A DNA stretch of 64,000 nt, taken from NCBI RefSeq assembly GCF_009725165.1, contig NZ_WNZW01000018.1, forward strand, positions 1 to 64,000, in the 5' to 3' direction. Source of the stretch: Paenibacillus woosongensis (lineage in GTDB: Bacteria > Bacillota > Bacilli > Paenibacillales > Paenibacillaceae). A program made the translations under genes and the position numbers. Numbering within the stretch: the first letter of the stretch is position 1; every line of letters starts with the position of its first letter. Below, piece after piece: positions 24,503-32,944 of the stretch. Under the pieces are notes generated by a model that saw nothing but the letters and a program-made list of their open reading frames with translations, did no database searches and had not been told where the DNA came from.

Positions 24503-24793
24503 TTATACCGATTCAAAAAATTCAAGCGGCTTGCTGTCAGCCGTTAGCGTAACGAATGCTTTTTTCCATTCAGGAGTATATCCGAAGTGGCGTCCGTAAC
24601 GTTTAGGCTTGGCAGGAACACGCAGTGTATTCACATTGCTCACTTTAACATTGAAGATCGCTTCTACAGCTTGTTTGATTTCGGTTTTGTTCGCACGAAT
24701 GTCTACTTCGAAAACATATTTGTTCTCGCTCATGTAATCAGCCGTACGTTCCGTAATCAGGGGACGTTTAATTATATCACGAGGATCTTTCAT
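24503..24793 (-). CDS. rplW: 50S ribosomal protein L23
   Basis: Exit-tunnel rim protein and docking site for trigger factor and SRP. The 96-residue product has RDIIKRPLITERTADYMSEN and FEVDIRANKTEIKQAVE. Its ATG overlaps the rplD stop by one base, indicating coupling. Confidence 0.98.
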   Translation of the reverse strand: MKDPRDIIKRPLITERTADYMSENKYVFEVDIRANKTEIKQAVEAIFNVKVSNVNTLRVPAKPKRYGRHFGYTPEWKKAFVTLTADSKPLEFFESV

Positions 24794-25416
24794 TACGCGA
24801 GCACCTCCTCTACCTTCTGAACTGCTTCTTTCGTAATGATCAGTTTGTCGTGCGTCAGCACGTCAAGAACATTAATGCCGTCAGCTGCAACGAATTTAAC
24901 ACCTGGGATGTTGCGTGCGGACAATGCTACATTGTCATCATAGCTAGGCGCTACGATCAATGCTTTGCGGTCTACTTTCAGGTTGTTCAGAATCGCTGCG
25001 AACTCTTTCGTCTTAGGAGCGTTCAGGCTGAGCGCATCCAATACGATAATGTCTTGGTCGATCACTTTCGAAGAAAGAGCCGATTTGATTGCCAAACGAC
25101 GAACTTTCTTAGGCAATTTGTACGCATAGCTGCGTGGAGTCGGACCGAACACGATTCCGCCGCCAACCCATTGTGGGGAGCGGATCGAACCTTGACGAGC
25201 ACGACCTGTGCCTTTTTGTTTCCATGGTTTACGGCCGCCGCCGCGAACTTCGGAGCGTCCTTTTACTTTATGAGTACCCAAACGCAGGGAAGCGCGCTGC
25301 ATAACAACTGCGTCGTGAAGAACGTGAACGTTCGGTTCGATTCCGAATACCGCGTCATTCAGTTCAACTTCGCCCACTTGGCTACCGCTGACATTATATA
25401 GTGCTACTTTAGGCAT
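24793..25416 (-). CDS. rplD: 50S ribosomal protein L4
   Basis: An assembly protein whose loop reaches the exit tunnel. The 207-residue product has the loop sequence RGGGRKPWKQKGTGRARQGS, which contains the macrolide-relevant KxxGTGRAR stretch in wild-type form. AAGGAGG lies upstream. Confidence 0.98.
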   Translation of the reverse strand: MPKVALYNVSGSQVGEVELNDAVFGIEPNVHVLHDAVVMQRASLRLGTHKVKGRSEVRGGGRKPWKQKGTGRARQGSIRSPQWVGGGIVFGPTPRSYAYKLPKKVRRLAIKSALSSKVIDQDIIVLDALSLNAPKTKEFAAILNNLKVDRKALIVAPSYDDNVALSARNIPGVKFVAADGINVLDVLTHDKLIITKEAVQKVEEVLA

Positions 25417-25443
25417 TGCTTGTTCCTCCTTTCCTTAAGGCGA

Positions 25444-26067
25444 TTACTTCTTAACCGCTTGTTTGATTTTAACTACGCTATTTTTAGGACCTGGAATGGA
25501 TCCTTTAACGAGCAATACGTTACGCTCTGCATCCACGCGGATGACTTCAAGGTTCTGGATCGTAATCGTTTCGTTACCCATATGCCCTGGCAATTTTTTG
25601 CCTTTAGGAACACGGTTGGCTTGGATGGAACCCATGGAACCTGGACCGCGATGGTAACGGGAACCGTGAGACATAGGCCCGCGGCTTTGACCCCAACGTT
25701 TGATGTTACCTTGGAATCCTTTACCTTTAGAAATACCTGTTACGTCAACAAATTCGCCTTCAGCAAAAATATCAACTTTGACCTCTTGGCCAACTTCATA
25801 TGTTGCCAAATCAATACCGCGAATTTCACGAACGTAGCGCTTAGGTGCTGTATTCGCCTTCTTAGCGTGACCTAATTCAGGTTTGTTAGCTCTGCTTTCT
25901 TTCTTATCGGCATAACCGATTTGAATCGCTTCGTAACCGTCGTTCTCCACATCTTTCTTCTGCAGAACAATGTTGGACTCAGCTTCGATAACCGTTACAG
26001 GAATAACAACGCCCTCTGGGGTAAACACTTGAGTCATTCCGAGTTTTTTCCCTAAGATACCTTTCAT
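25444..26067 (-). CDS. rplC: 50S ribosomal protein L3
   Basis: A primary assembly protein near the peptidyl transferase centre. The 207-residue product begins MKGILGKKLGMTQVFTPEG and has the RWGQSRGPMSHGSRYHRGPG finger. It lies between rpsJ and rplD. Confidence 0.98.
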   Translation of the reverse strand: MKGILGKKLGMTQVFTPEGVVIPVTVIEAESNIVLQKKDVENDGYEAIQIGYADKKESRANKPELGHAKKANTAPKRYVREIRGIDLATYEVGQEVKVDIFAEGEFVDVTGISKGKGFQGNIKRWGQSRGPMSHGSRYHRGPGSMGSIQANRVPKGKKLPGHMGNETITIQNLEVIRVDAERNVLLVKGSIPGPKNSVVKIKQAVKK

Positions 26068-26109
26068 GTTGACACCTCTTTTCCTTTCCTAATCAACTCA
26101 CGATTGATA

Positions 26110-26418
26110 TTACAATTTGATTTCGATATCTACACCGGACGGCAGGTCCAAGCGCATCAAGGCATCCACAGTTTGTGGAGTCGGGTTCACAATGTCGATC
26201 AGACGTTTATGTGTACGCATTTCGAACTGCTCCCGGGAATCCTTGTACTTGTGTACCGCACGGAGAATAGTAATAACTTGTTTCTCAGTTGGAAGCGGAA
26301 TTGGTCCGGATACGCCAGCACCTGAACGTTTTGCCGTTTCAACGATTTTCTCTGCGGATTGATCAAGAATTCTGTGATCATAAGCTTTCAAACGAATACG
26401 AATTTTTTGCTTTGCCAT
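26110..26418 (-). CDS. rpsJ: 30S ribosomal protein S10
   Basis: First gene of the S10-spc-alpha superoperon; S10 also acts as NusE in antitermination. Starting at MAKQKIRIRLKAYDH gives 102 residues with AAGGAGGG upstream; the frame extends 24 codons further into the leader without homology. Tetracycline-related loop residues (VHKYKDSREQFEMRTHKR) look wild type. Confidence 0.98.
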   Translation of the reverse strand: MAKQKIRIRLKAYDHRILDQSAEKIVETAKRSGAGVSGPIPLPTEKQVITILRAVHKYKDSREQFEMRTHKRLIDIVNPTPQTVDALMRLDLPSGVDIEIKL

Positions 26419-26555
26419 TTTAGTCCCTCCTTCTATCGCCCAATTTATTATCGGACATACTCCGTGAAAATTTTCTGACCGCCCTCCCATGGCAAAGGGG
26501 CCGGGTGTGTCAGTAACCTCTCACATCATCGCACAGTCACAGAACAACATTCACT

Positions 26556-26584
26556 ATTATATAGAAAAGATAGATGTAATGCAA
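26556..26584 (-). promoter_or_regulatory. Promoter of the S10-spc-alpha superoperon
   Basis: -35 TTGCAT (26579-26584), a 17-base spacer and -10 TATAAT (26556-26561) lie about 140 bases before rpsJ, leaving a leader of about 130 bases. No other strong promoter is visible before rpsJ. Confidence 0.75.
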
Positions 26585-26855
26585 GCAAAATATTAGACAT
26601 TTTTATTGGCCATTTCCTCGGCACATATATATAGAAGAAACTCGTTTTTTCGTGCCCGCAAAACGACAATTGAGGAACATAAAAACAAATACAGTACATA
26701 TATCAGCTTGGTGAGACCTGCTATAATTCGTTGTTAAGCGCTTACATTATATCGATTTGAGCTTTTCTCCAATTTGCACAGGGAGGTGATACGCCGAATC
26801 TGGTTTTGATAGTTATTTGAAGGATTAGAAACCGATCAACTCTAGGAGGGTGAGC
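26585..26855. other. Upstream region of the SLH-GH26 gene
   Basis: This stretch completes the 437-base divergent gap. It is AT-rich with no gene. A palindrome-like GTTAAGCGCTTACA (26733-26746) resembles a catabolite responsive element on the minus strand (TGTAAGCGCTTAAC, a near match to TGWAANCGNTNWCA). A TATAAT hexamer is at 26722-26727 without a good -35. GGAGG precedes the ATG at 26856. Confidence 0.4.
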
Positions 26856-29800
26856 ATGGAAAAACGACAGTATTACTTTTCCTTAGCTTTGGCACTTATT
26901 TTGATCTTATCAATGATTCCGCCCGCATTCGGAGCAGCAACAGAACAAACGGGCACCCACTGGGCTGCTGCCCCATTGAATCGCTGGCAGGAGCGCGGCG
27001 TCGTCCACGGATATGAAGATGGCTCGTTCAGACCAGATGGGAAAATAACCCGAGCCGAGTTCGTGACCATCATCAACAAGATATTCGGTGTTTCAGACCA
27101 GGGAGACAGCAACTTCTCCGACGTGCCTGCGAGCGCCTGGTTCGCCGTTCAGATGGCTGCCGCCAAAGCGGCCGGCTATTATGAAGGTTTTCCTGATGGT
27201 TCAGGCAAACCTGCAGCTAACATTAACCGGCAGGATGCGGCAGCACTTATGGCAAGAGTGCTGCAATTAAAGGGAGGAATGGATGACGACGCTCAAGCTG
27301 TATCCGGTTTAAGTTTTAGCGATGCTGCTTCCATCAGCCCTTATGCCAGGGAGGCCGTTCAGACTCTAGCTGCCAATCATGCCTTATCCGGATATGCTGA
27401 TGGGACCTTCCGTCCGCAGCAGGATATGACACGGGCTGAAGCCATAACGCTGATCGATAGATTGGTCGCGGCCTACTACGCTGTCGAAGGCGATTATACG
27501 GGCGGCCTGATCGCTTCTCATACCGTTATTAACCAACCCGGGGTCACTCTAAAGAATTCTACCCTCTCTCGCAATCTCTATCTGGCCCGGGGCATTCGTA
27601 ATGGAGATGTTACCCTGAACGGTGTACAGGTGAAGGGAACGGCCTTCATCTGGGGCGGCGAGAGCACGATTAGCGTACGCGACTCTATACTGCAGGATGT
27701 GCTGATCGATCGCAAAAACGGCCGCGTTCGCCTACATGCCGGCGGAACAACGAAGATTGTTAAGCTTATAGTCAACAGCTCCGGAACCATAGAGCTCGAC
27801 GAGAATGCATCCATAGACCATCTTATCGTCAACCACCCTGCTGCCATCCTCATTCCAAAGGGCACTGTCATCCATACACTGGTCATTCATCCCGAGGCAG
27901 CCAATACAATCATTACCGGAGAAGGCGATATTGAACAGGCCGATGTCCGGGCAAAAGATGTGATGCTAAACGGTCAGCCGCTGCCGATTGGCACGGCCAT
28001 CATCGTCGGAGGCAAGGTAAGCTCCCCATCCCCGGACCATAAGCCAAGTACAACTGCCGGCGCTACCTCCAGTAATCGAAGCGGCTCTTCAGGGTCCTAT
28101 CCGGGAACGGGGCAGCAATATCCCGTCATTGACCTGGCCGATGCCCAAGCGACGGACAGTACGCGTTCCCTCTTCGCTTACTTGCAGGAGATCCGCGGAA
28201 AGCATATTCTTTTCGGGCATCAGCACCCGACGGATGAGGTATTGTCCACTACCCCTCCGGGTCAGCCGAAATCGGAAACCTACAGTGCTGTAGGCGATTA
28301 CCCTGCGATGTTCGGGTGGGATACGCTAAGCCTGGAAGGATTTGAGAAGCCGGGTTCCCTCACGAATACACCGCAGCAGAATCGTGATAATCTGGTCGCC
28401 TCGATGAAAGAGGCTTATAAACTGGGCGGCGTGCTGAGCTTAAGCGCTCATATGCCAAACTTCGTAACCGGCGGCGATTTCTACGATACGAGCGGGAATG
28501 TAGTGTCGCATATTTTGCCGGGCGGCGACAAGCACGAGGACTACAACGCCTTCCTGGACCGAATCGCGGATTTCACGCACCATCTCAAGGATGAGAACGG
28601 CAATTTGATTCCGGTTATTTTCCGGCCATTCCACGAGCAAAACGGCGGCTGGTTCTGGTGGGGAGCTCCCTATACGACAAAAGAGCAATATATTGAAATT
28701 TATCGTTACACTGTAGAATACCTAAGGGATGAAAAGGGCGTGCGTAATTTCCTCTATGCCTTCTCTCCAGGAAGCCCGTTCAACAATTCGGAAGCTACCT
28801 TCTTAAAAACGTATCCGGGTGACGACTATGTCGATATTCTCGGATTTGACACTTATTACGACGGAAACAACCAAGCCTGGTTCGAAGCGGTCGTCGACGA
28901 TGCTAAGCTGATATCGCAGATCGCCGATGCACGCGGCAAGGTCGCTGCCTTTACGGAATTCGGCTATTCCAATGTCAAACCGACTGGGACAGCTGATTTG
29001 CATTTCTTCACCAAGTTGAGCGCAGCCCTCCAGTCCGATCCGGATGCGAAGCGGATGGCCTACATGTTAACCTGGGCGAACTTTAATTATAATTCTATCT
29101 TCGTGCCTTACCGCAACTCGGCGATGTATGGCGATCATGAGCTCCTGCCTGATTTCGAACAGTATTATGCCGATCCGTACACATATTTCAGCCGCGATCT
29201 AAGCGGGGTGTACAACAAGAAGCTCAGAACAGCAAAAGAAAAACCGTTTATGCACATCGTGTCCCCTACCGGACAAGAGACGATCAGAAATGCCTCGACC
29301 ACGATTCGGGCCAAAGTATTAAACCAGAATGTCAGCAAAGTCGTTTACCTGGTCGGCGACGAAATAACCGAACATGAAATGTCCATGAACGACAAAGGCT
29401 TTTATGCCGCCGAATGGCAGCCTCCAGCAGAGCTAAACGGCAAGGAAACCACATTGACCGTTAAAACCTATGGCAAAGACCATTCAGTCCTGTCTCAGAC
29501 CATTACGATTTACATTGGTATCCAGGAAAAAGTGTTGAAGCAGTTCACTTTCGATCAAGATATTGCCGGCGTGGCAAGCAACGGCAATTGGCCTGATACG
29601 ATTCAAACGCAGTATGCACACGGTATGCTTGCCAACGATGGAAAACTGAAAATTAACGTCAGCGGCCTGACAGGATCCGACAGCTGGCAAGAGCTGAAGA
29701 TCGGCCTACCCGACATCGCCGGGCAAGTTACACTGCCATACGTGAATCGGGTTAGTTTCGAAGCTTGGATACCAGCAGCCGCCGGAGATCACGACGCTGC

Positions 29801-31124
29801 TCATGTAAATCTGCGGGCAGCCGCAGAACTGCCGCCAAATAACACTAAATTTGAGACAACGAGCGTAACCGCATGGAGCGAGCTTCCAAGAATTACGATC
29901 GGCGGCGAGGAATATGTCGCCTATAGCGCCCTGATGGACCTGACCGATCAGGATCAACTCGCAGCAGCTGAAGGCTTACAGTTAGCCCTGATTGGCAGCG
30001 GCCTGAATTATGACGGCCCGATCTATGTTGATAATATCCGGCTAATCAATGCCTATACCGGAGAAACTAATGATCCTGCCCACGTTGATGATTTCGATGG
30101 GTATAAGGGGAGTAATGAGCTGCTCCGTTCAGGCTATAGCCCAAATGGGGATGCCAATTCCATCTCGCTTGATGCGGAGCATAAGCAAAGCGGTCAATTC
30201 GGATTAAAATTGGACTACACTTTGGCCGGGCAGGGATATACGGGAATTACTAAAAATCTTGGCAGCCGTGACTGGTCTCAGACCGGGAAGCTGAAATTTT
30301 GGCTAGAGCCAGATGGCAGCGGCAAAAAACTGGTCATCCAGATCAAAGCGAACGATATTCACTTTGAGTATTATCCTTCGCTTGCGGACAGCGCGCCCCG
30401 GTGGATTGAGATTCCGTTCAAAGATTTCTCCGTTGCGCCTTGGGATTCCGCCAATCAGAGCAAGAAGCTGGACACAACTCATGCGAAAAAAGTGCAGGCA
30501 TTTTCGATCTATGTCAATGCACTAGCCAATGATTCGTATTCCAAAGACAATCCTTTCCTGGGTACGCTTTACCTGGACAGCATTCATGTCATCCCCGGCA
30601 GTTCCGGAGACATCCCGAAGGGTGAAGATGACGGGACTGACCCTGGAAACGGAGGCGGGATACAGCCTGGAACGCTGTATGGCTTTGAGACAGACACTGC
30701 AGGCTGGGAGGTCGAGGCTACTCAGAATTTTGCCAATGCTGCACCTCCAACCGTAACCACGGATGTGTACGCCGAAGGCATCCAATCGCTGCTAACCACC
30801 TTCGAGCTGGACGGTACCTCCTTTGAACTGACAAAATACGCGGATTTTGACTTCAGCGGGCTGCAAGCCTTAAACGCAAAAGTCAAATTATCCACAGGTT
30901 CTGCCCATATCTATTTCTATGTAAAAACAGGCAGCTCCTGGACTTGGTACGACAGCGGCATCACCCTTGTCGAAGCCTCTGAAGCAGGCTTCAAAACGTT
31001 AAGCATCGATTTGTCCCAGGTTGAGAATCTCCATCAGGTCAAATCTCTGGGCTTCAAAATCGAGCCGGTTCCCGGCGAAACGGGAGCAGCGACCCTGTAC
31101 ATTGATGATATTTCCTTATTTTAA
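26856..31124 (+). CDS. Secreted SLH-anchored GH26 glycoside hydrolase (probable beta-mannanase)
   Basis: A 1422-residue modular cell-surface enzyme. A signal peptide (about 1-27) is followed by three SLH domains (about 34-78, 87-139, 153-207), which anchor proteins to pyruvylated secondary wall polymer. A beta-solenoid-like segment follows (about 216-390, short Val/Ile-rich repeats), then a Ser/Thr-rich linker (391-423). The GH26 catalytic domain (about 424-780) has the acid/base Glu594 in RPFHEQNGGWFWWG and nucleophile Glu701 in AFTEFGYS; their 107-residue spacing fits known GH26 mannanases. An Ig-like region (about 790-890) and three beta-sandwich modules, probably carbohydrate-binding (about 895-1070, 1076-1245, 1274-1422), complete it. 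The start at 26856 has GGAGG six bases upstream. Mannan is the likely substrate; other GH26 specificities exist. It is inserted on the opposite strand between tuf and rpsJ. Confidence 0.9.
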   Translation: MEKRQYYFSLALALILILSMIPPAFGAATEQTGTHWAAAPLNRWQERGVVHGYEDGSFRPDGKITRAEFVTIINKIFGVSDQGDSNFSDVPASAWFAVQMAAAKAAGYYEGFPDGSGKPAANINRQDAAALMARVLQLKGGMDDDAQAVSGLSFSDAASISPYAREAVQTLAANHALSGYADGTFRPQQDMTRAEAITLIDRLVAAYYAVEGDYTGGLIASHTVINQPGVTLKNSTLSRNLYLARGIRNGDVTLNGVQVKGTAFIWGGESTISVRDSILQDVLIDRKNGRVRLHAGGTTKIVKLIVNSSGTIELDENASIDHLIVNHPAAILIPKGTVIHTLVIHPEAANTIITGEGDIEQADVRAKDVMLNGQPLPIGTAIIVGGKVSSPSPDHKPSTTAGATSSNRSGSSGSYPGTGQQYPVIDLADAQATDSTRSLFAYLQEIRGKHILFGHQHPTDEVLSTTPPGQPKSETYSAVGDYPAMFGWDTLSLEGFEKPGSLTNTPQQNRDNLVASMKEAYKLGGVLSLSAHMPNFVTGGDFYDTSGNVVSHILPGGDKHEDYNAFLDRIADFTHHLKDENGNLIPVIFRPFHEQNGGWFWWGAPYTTKEQYIEIYRYTVEYLRDEKGVRNFLYAFSPGSPFNNSEATFLKTYPGDDYVDILGFDTYYDGNNQAWFEAVVDDAKLISQIADARGKVAAFTEFGYSNVKPTGTADLHFFTKLSAALQSDPDAKRMAYMLTWANFNYNSIFVPYRNSAMYGDHELLPDFEQYYADPYTYFSRDLSGVYNKKLRTAKEKPFMHIVSPTGQETIRNASTTIRAKVLNQNVSKVVYLVGDEITEHEMSMNDKGFYAAEWQPPAELNGKETTLTVKTYGKDHSVLSQTITIYIGIQEKVLKQFTFDQDIAGVASNGNWPDTIQTQYAHGMLANDGKLKINVSGLTGSDSWQELKIGLPDIAGQVTLPYVNRVSFEAWIPAAAGDHDAAHVNLRAAAELPPNNTKFETTSVTAWSELPRITIGGEEYVAYSALMDLTDQDQLAAAEGLQLALIGSGLNYDGPIYVDNIRLINAYTGETNDPAHVDDFDGYKGSNELLRSGYSPNGDANSISLDAEHKQSGQFGLKLDYTLAGQGYTGITKNLGSRDWSQTGKLKFWLEPDGSGKKLVIQIKANDIHFEYYPSLADSAPRWIEIPFKDFSVAPWDSANQSKKLDTTHAKKVQAFSIYVNALANDSYSKDNPFLGTLYLDSIHVIPGSSGDIPKGEDDGTDPGNGGGIQPGTLYGFETDTAGWEVEATQNFANAAPPTVTTDVYAEGIQSLLTTFELDGTSFELTKYADFDFSGLQALNAKVKLSTGSAHIYFYVKTGSSWTWYDSGITLVEASEAGFKTLSIDLSQVENLHQVKSLGFKIEPVPGETGAATLYIDDISLF

Positions 31125-31134
31125 GTAGAACCGT

Positions 31135-31176
31135 AAATAGGCCGAGTCAAGTGAATGCTTGATCCGGCCTATTTCT
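31135..31176 (+). terminator. Terminator of the SLH-GH26 gene
   Basis: AAATAGGCCG-A-GTCAAG pairs with CTTGAT-C-CGGCCTATTT around a short loop, starting about 10 bases past the stop codon. The T tract is short (ATTTCTT). Confidence 0.7.
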
Positions 31177-31591
31177 TATAGTTCGTTTGCTATGAATTCT
31201 TGCCTTATTCGGGTAGAAAAGATCTAGGCTAATTGGTTGGCTACCCCCGTAATGCTTACGGACACAGATGCCGCTATACTTGCAAAATACGACCATTCAG
31301 TGTGCTAACGGACTATGGGGGCGCTATTCATTAAAACAAGCCTGACTTCATCTCCATTTCAGGCCAATAAGGCCTCCTGGGTCCGTTACTCCCCAAAAGT
31401 GATCCCTTTTACTAAAATAACGGAATGAGGGTCCGCTAGTCTTATGTCTCAGCTATACACAGCCTGATTTTAACATTAAACTTTTGGCCTCTAGCATCAC
31501 GTTACCATTTTAGTATAACTGTGGATAGTCTTGAGATCACGTTATTCTATCAACTTGAATCTTACTTCAAGCTTAAGAATACAGCCCATAC
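31177..31591. repeat. Gene-free spacer with degenerate direct repeats
   Basis: No gene is supported in this 415-base stretch. Two 24-base units exactly 50 bases apart share GCTwACGGAC-N6-G-sCGCTAT (31254-31277 and 31304-31327). A third, weaker unit TAACGGA...CCGCTAG lies at 31418-31439 and an inverted GTCCGTTA at 31381-31388. A separate 9-base direct repeat ATCACGTTA occurs at 31496-31504 and 31536-31544. This composition suggests a decayed or dispersed intergenic element. Confidence 0.5.
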
Positions 31592-31633
31592 AAAAAAGCT
31601 GCCCTAAGGATCTAATGACCCTCAGGGCAGCTT
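31592..31633 (-). terminator. Terminator of the str operon after tuf
   Basis: On the minus strand AAGCTGCCCT pairs with AGGGCAGCTT (10 bp) and is followed by TTTTTTG. Located 25 bases past the tuf stop. Confidence 0.9.
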
Positions 31634-31657
31634 GGCAATAAGGTTTAAGAAACCTTA

Positions 31658-32851
31658 TTATTTTTGGATGGAAACAACCGCACCGGATCCAACTGTACGG
31701 CCACCTTCACGGATGGAGAAGCGAGTTCCTTCTTCAATCGCGATAGGAGCGATCAGTTGTACAGTAACTTCGATGTTGTCGCCAGGCATAACCATTTCAG
31801 TACCTTCTGGCAGGTTGATGATACCTGTAACGTCAGTTGTACGGAAATAGAATTGTGGACGGTAACCTGTGAAGAAAGGTTTGTGACGTCCGCCCTCTTC
31901 TTTAGTCAATACGTATACTTGAGCAGTGAACTCAGTATGCGGATTAACGGAAGCTGGCTTTGCAAGAACTTGACCGCGCTCGATTTGTGTACGGTCTACA
32001 CCACGGAGCAATGCACCGATGTTGTCGCCCGCTTCAGCGGAATCAAGCAATTTACGGAACATTTCAACGCCCGTAACAACGGATTTTTTAGTTTCTTCAG
32101 CAATACCAACGATTTCAACCTCGTCGCCGACTTTAACAGTACCACGCTCAACGCGGCCTGTAGCAACCGTACCACGACCAGTGATGGAGAATACGTCCTC
32201 AACTGGCATCAGGAATGGTTTGTCAACCGGACGCTCTGGAAGCGGAATGTACTCGTCGATGATTTCGAACATTTCGATGATTTTCTTAGCGTAGTCGCCA
32301 TCTGGGTTTTGAAGTGCTTCACGAGCAGATCCACGGATGATTGGAGTGTCATCGCCTGGGAACTCATATTCGTTCAACAGGTCGCGAACTTCCATTTCAA
32401 CCAGTTCCAGAAGCTCTTCGTCTTCAACCATGTCGCATTTGTTCAAGAATACAACGATGTAAGGAACGCCTACGTTACGGGACAACAGGATGTGCTCGCG
32501 AGTTTGCGGCATTGGGCCGTCAGCTGCGGATACAACCAGGATTGCGCCGTCCATTTGAGCCGCGCCAGTGATCATGTTTTTAACATAGTCGGCGTGACCT
32601 GGGCAGTCAACGTGAGCGTAGTGGCGGTTAGCCGACTCATACTCAACGTGGGAAGTGGAAATTGTGATACCGCGCTCGCGCTCTTCTGGAGCTTTGTCGA
32701 TTTGGTCGTAAGCGATCGCGCTACCTCCACCGTAAGTTTTAGTCAAAACGGTAGTGATTGCTGCAGTCAAAGTAGTTTTACCATGGTCAACGTGACCGAT
32801 TGTACCGATATTAACGTGCGGTTTTGTACGTTCGTATTTTGCCTTTGCCAT
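31658..32851 (-). CDS. tuf: Elongation factor Tu
   Basis: Delivers aminoacyl-tRNA to the ribosome. The 397-residue GTPase has G1 GHVDHGKTT, G3 DCPGHADY, G4 NKCDMV and the domain II-III sequence to VVSIQK. It is the last gene of the str operon, with a 93-base spacer after fusA. AAGGAGGA lies upstream. Confidence 0.99.
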   Translation of the reverse strand: MAKAKYERTKPHVNIGTIGHVDHGKTTLTAAITTVLTKTYGGGSAIAYDQIDKAPEERERGITISTSHVEYESANRHYAHVDCPGHADYVKNMITGAAQMDGAILVVSAADGPMPQTREHILLSRNVGVPYIVVFLNKCDMVEDEELLELVEMEVRDLLNEYEFPGDDTPIIRGSAREALQNPDGDYAKKIIEMFEIIDEYIPLPERPVDKPFLMPVEDVFSITGRGTVATGRVERGTVKVGDEVEIVGIAEETKKSVVTGVEMFRKLLDSAEAGDNIGALLRGVDRTQIERGQVLAKPASVNPHTEFTAQVYVLTKEEGGRHKPFFTGYRPQFYFRTTDVTGIINLPEGTEMVMPGDNIEVTVQLIAPIAIEEGTRFSIREGGRTVGSGAVVSIQK

Positions 32852-32944
32852 TTTAAACAGTTCCTCCTTAAATATGGATTGTTATGTTGGACTGATCGGA
32901 GGGGCTCCCATGAAGGAATTCCCTCCGATCAGCAGATACAAAAA

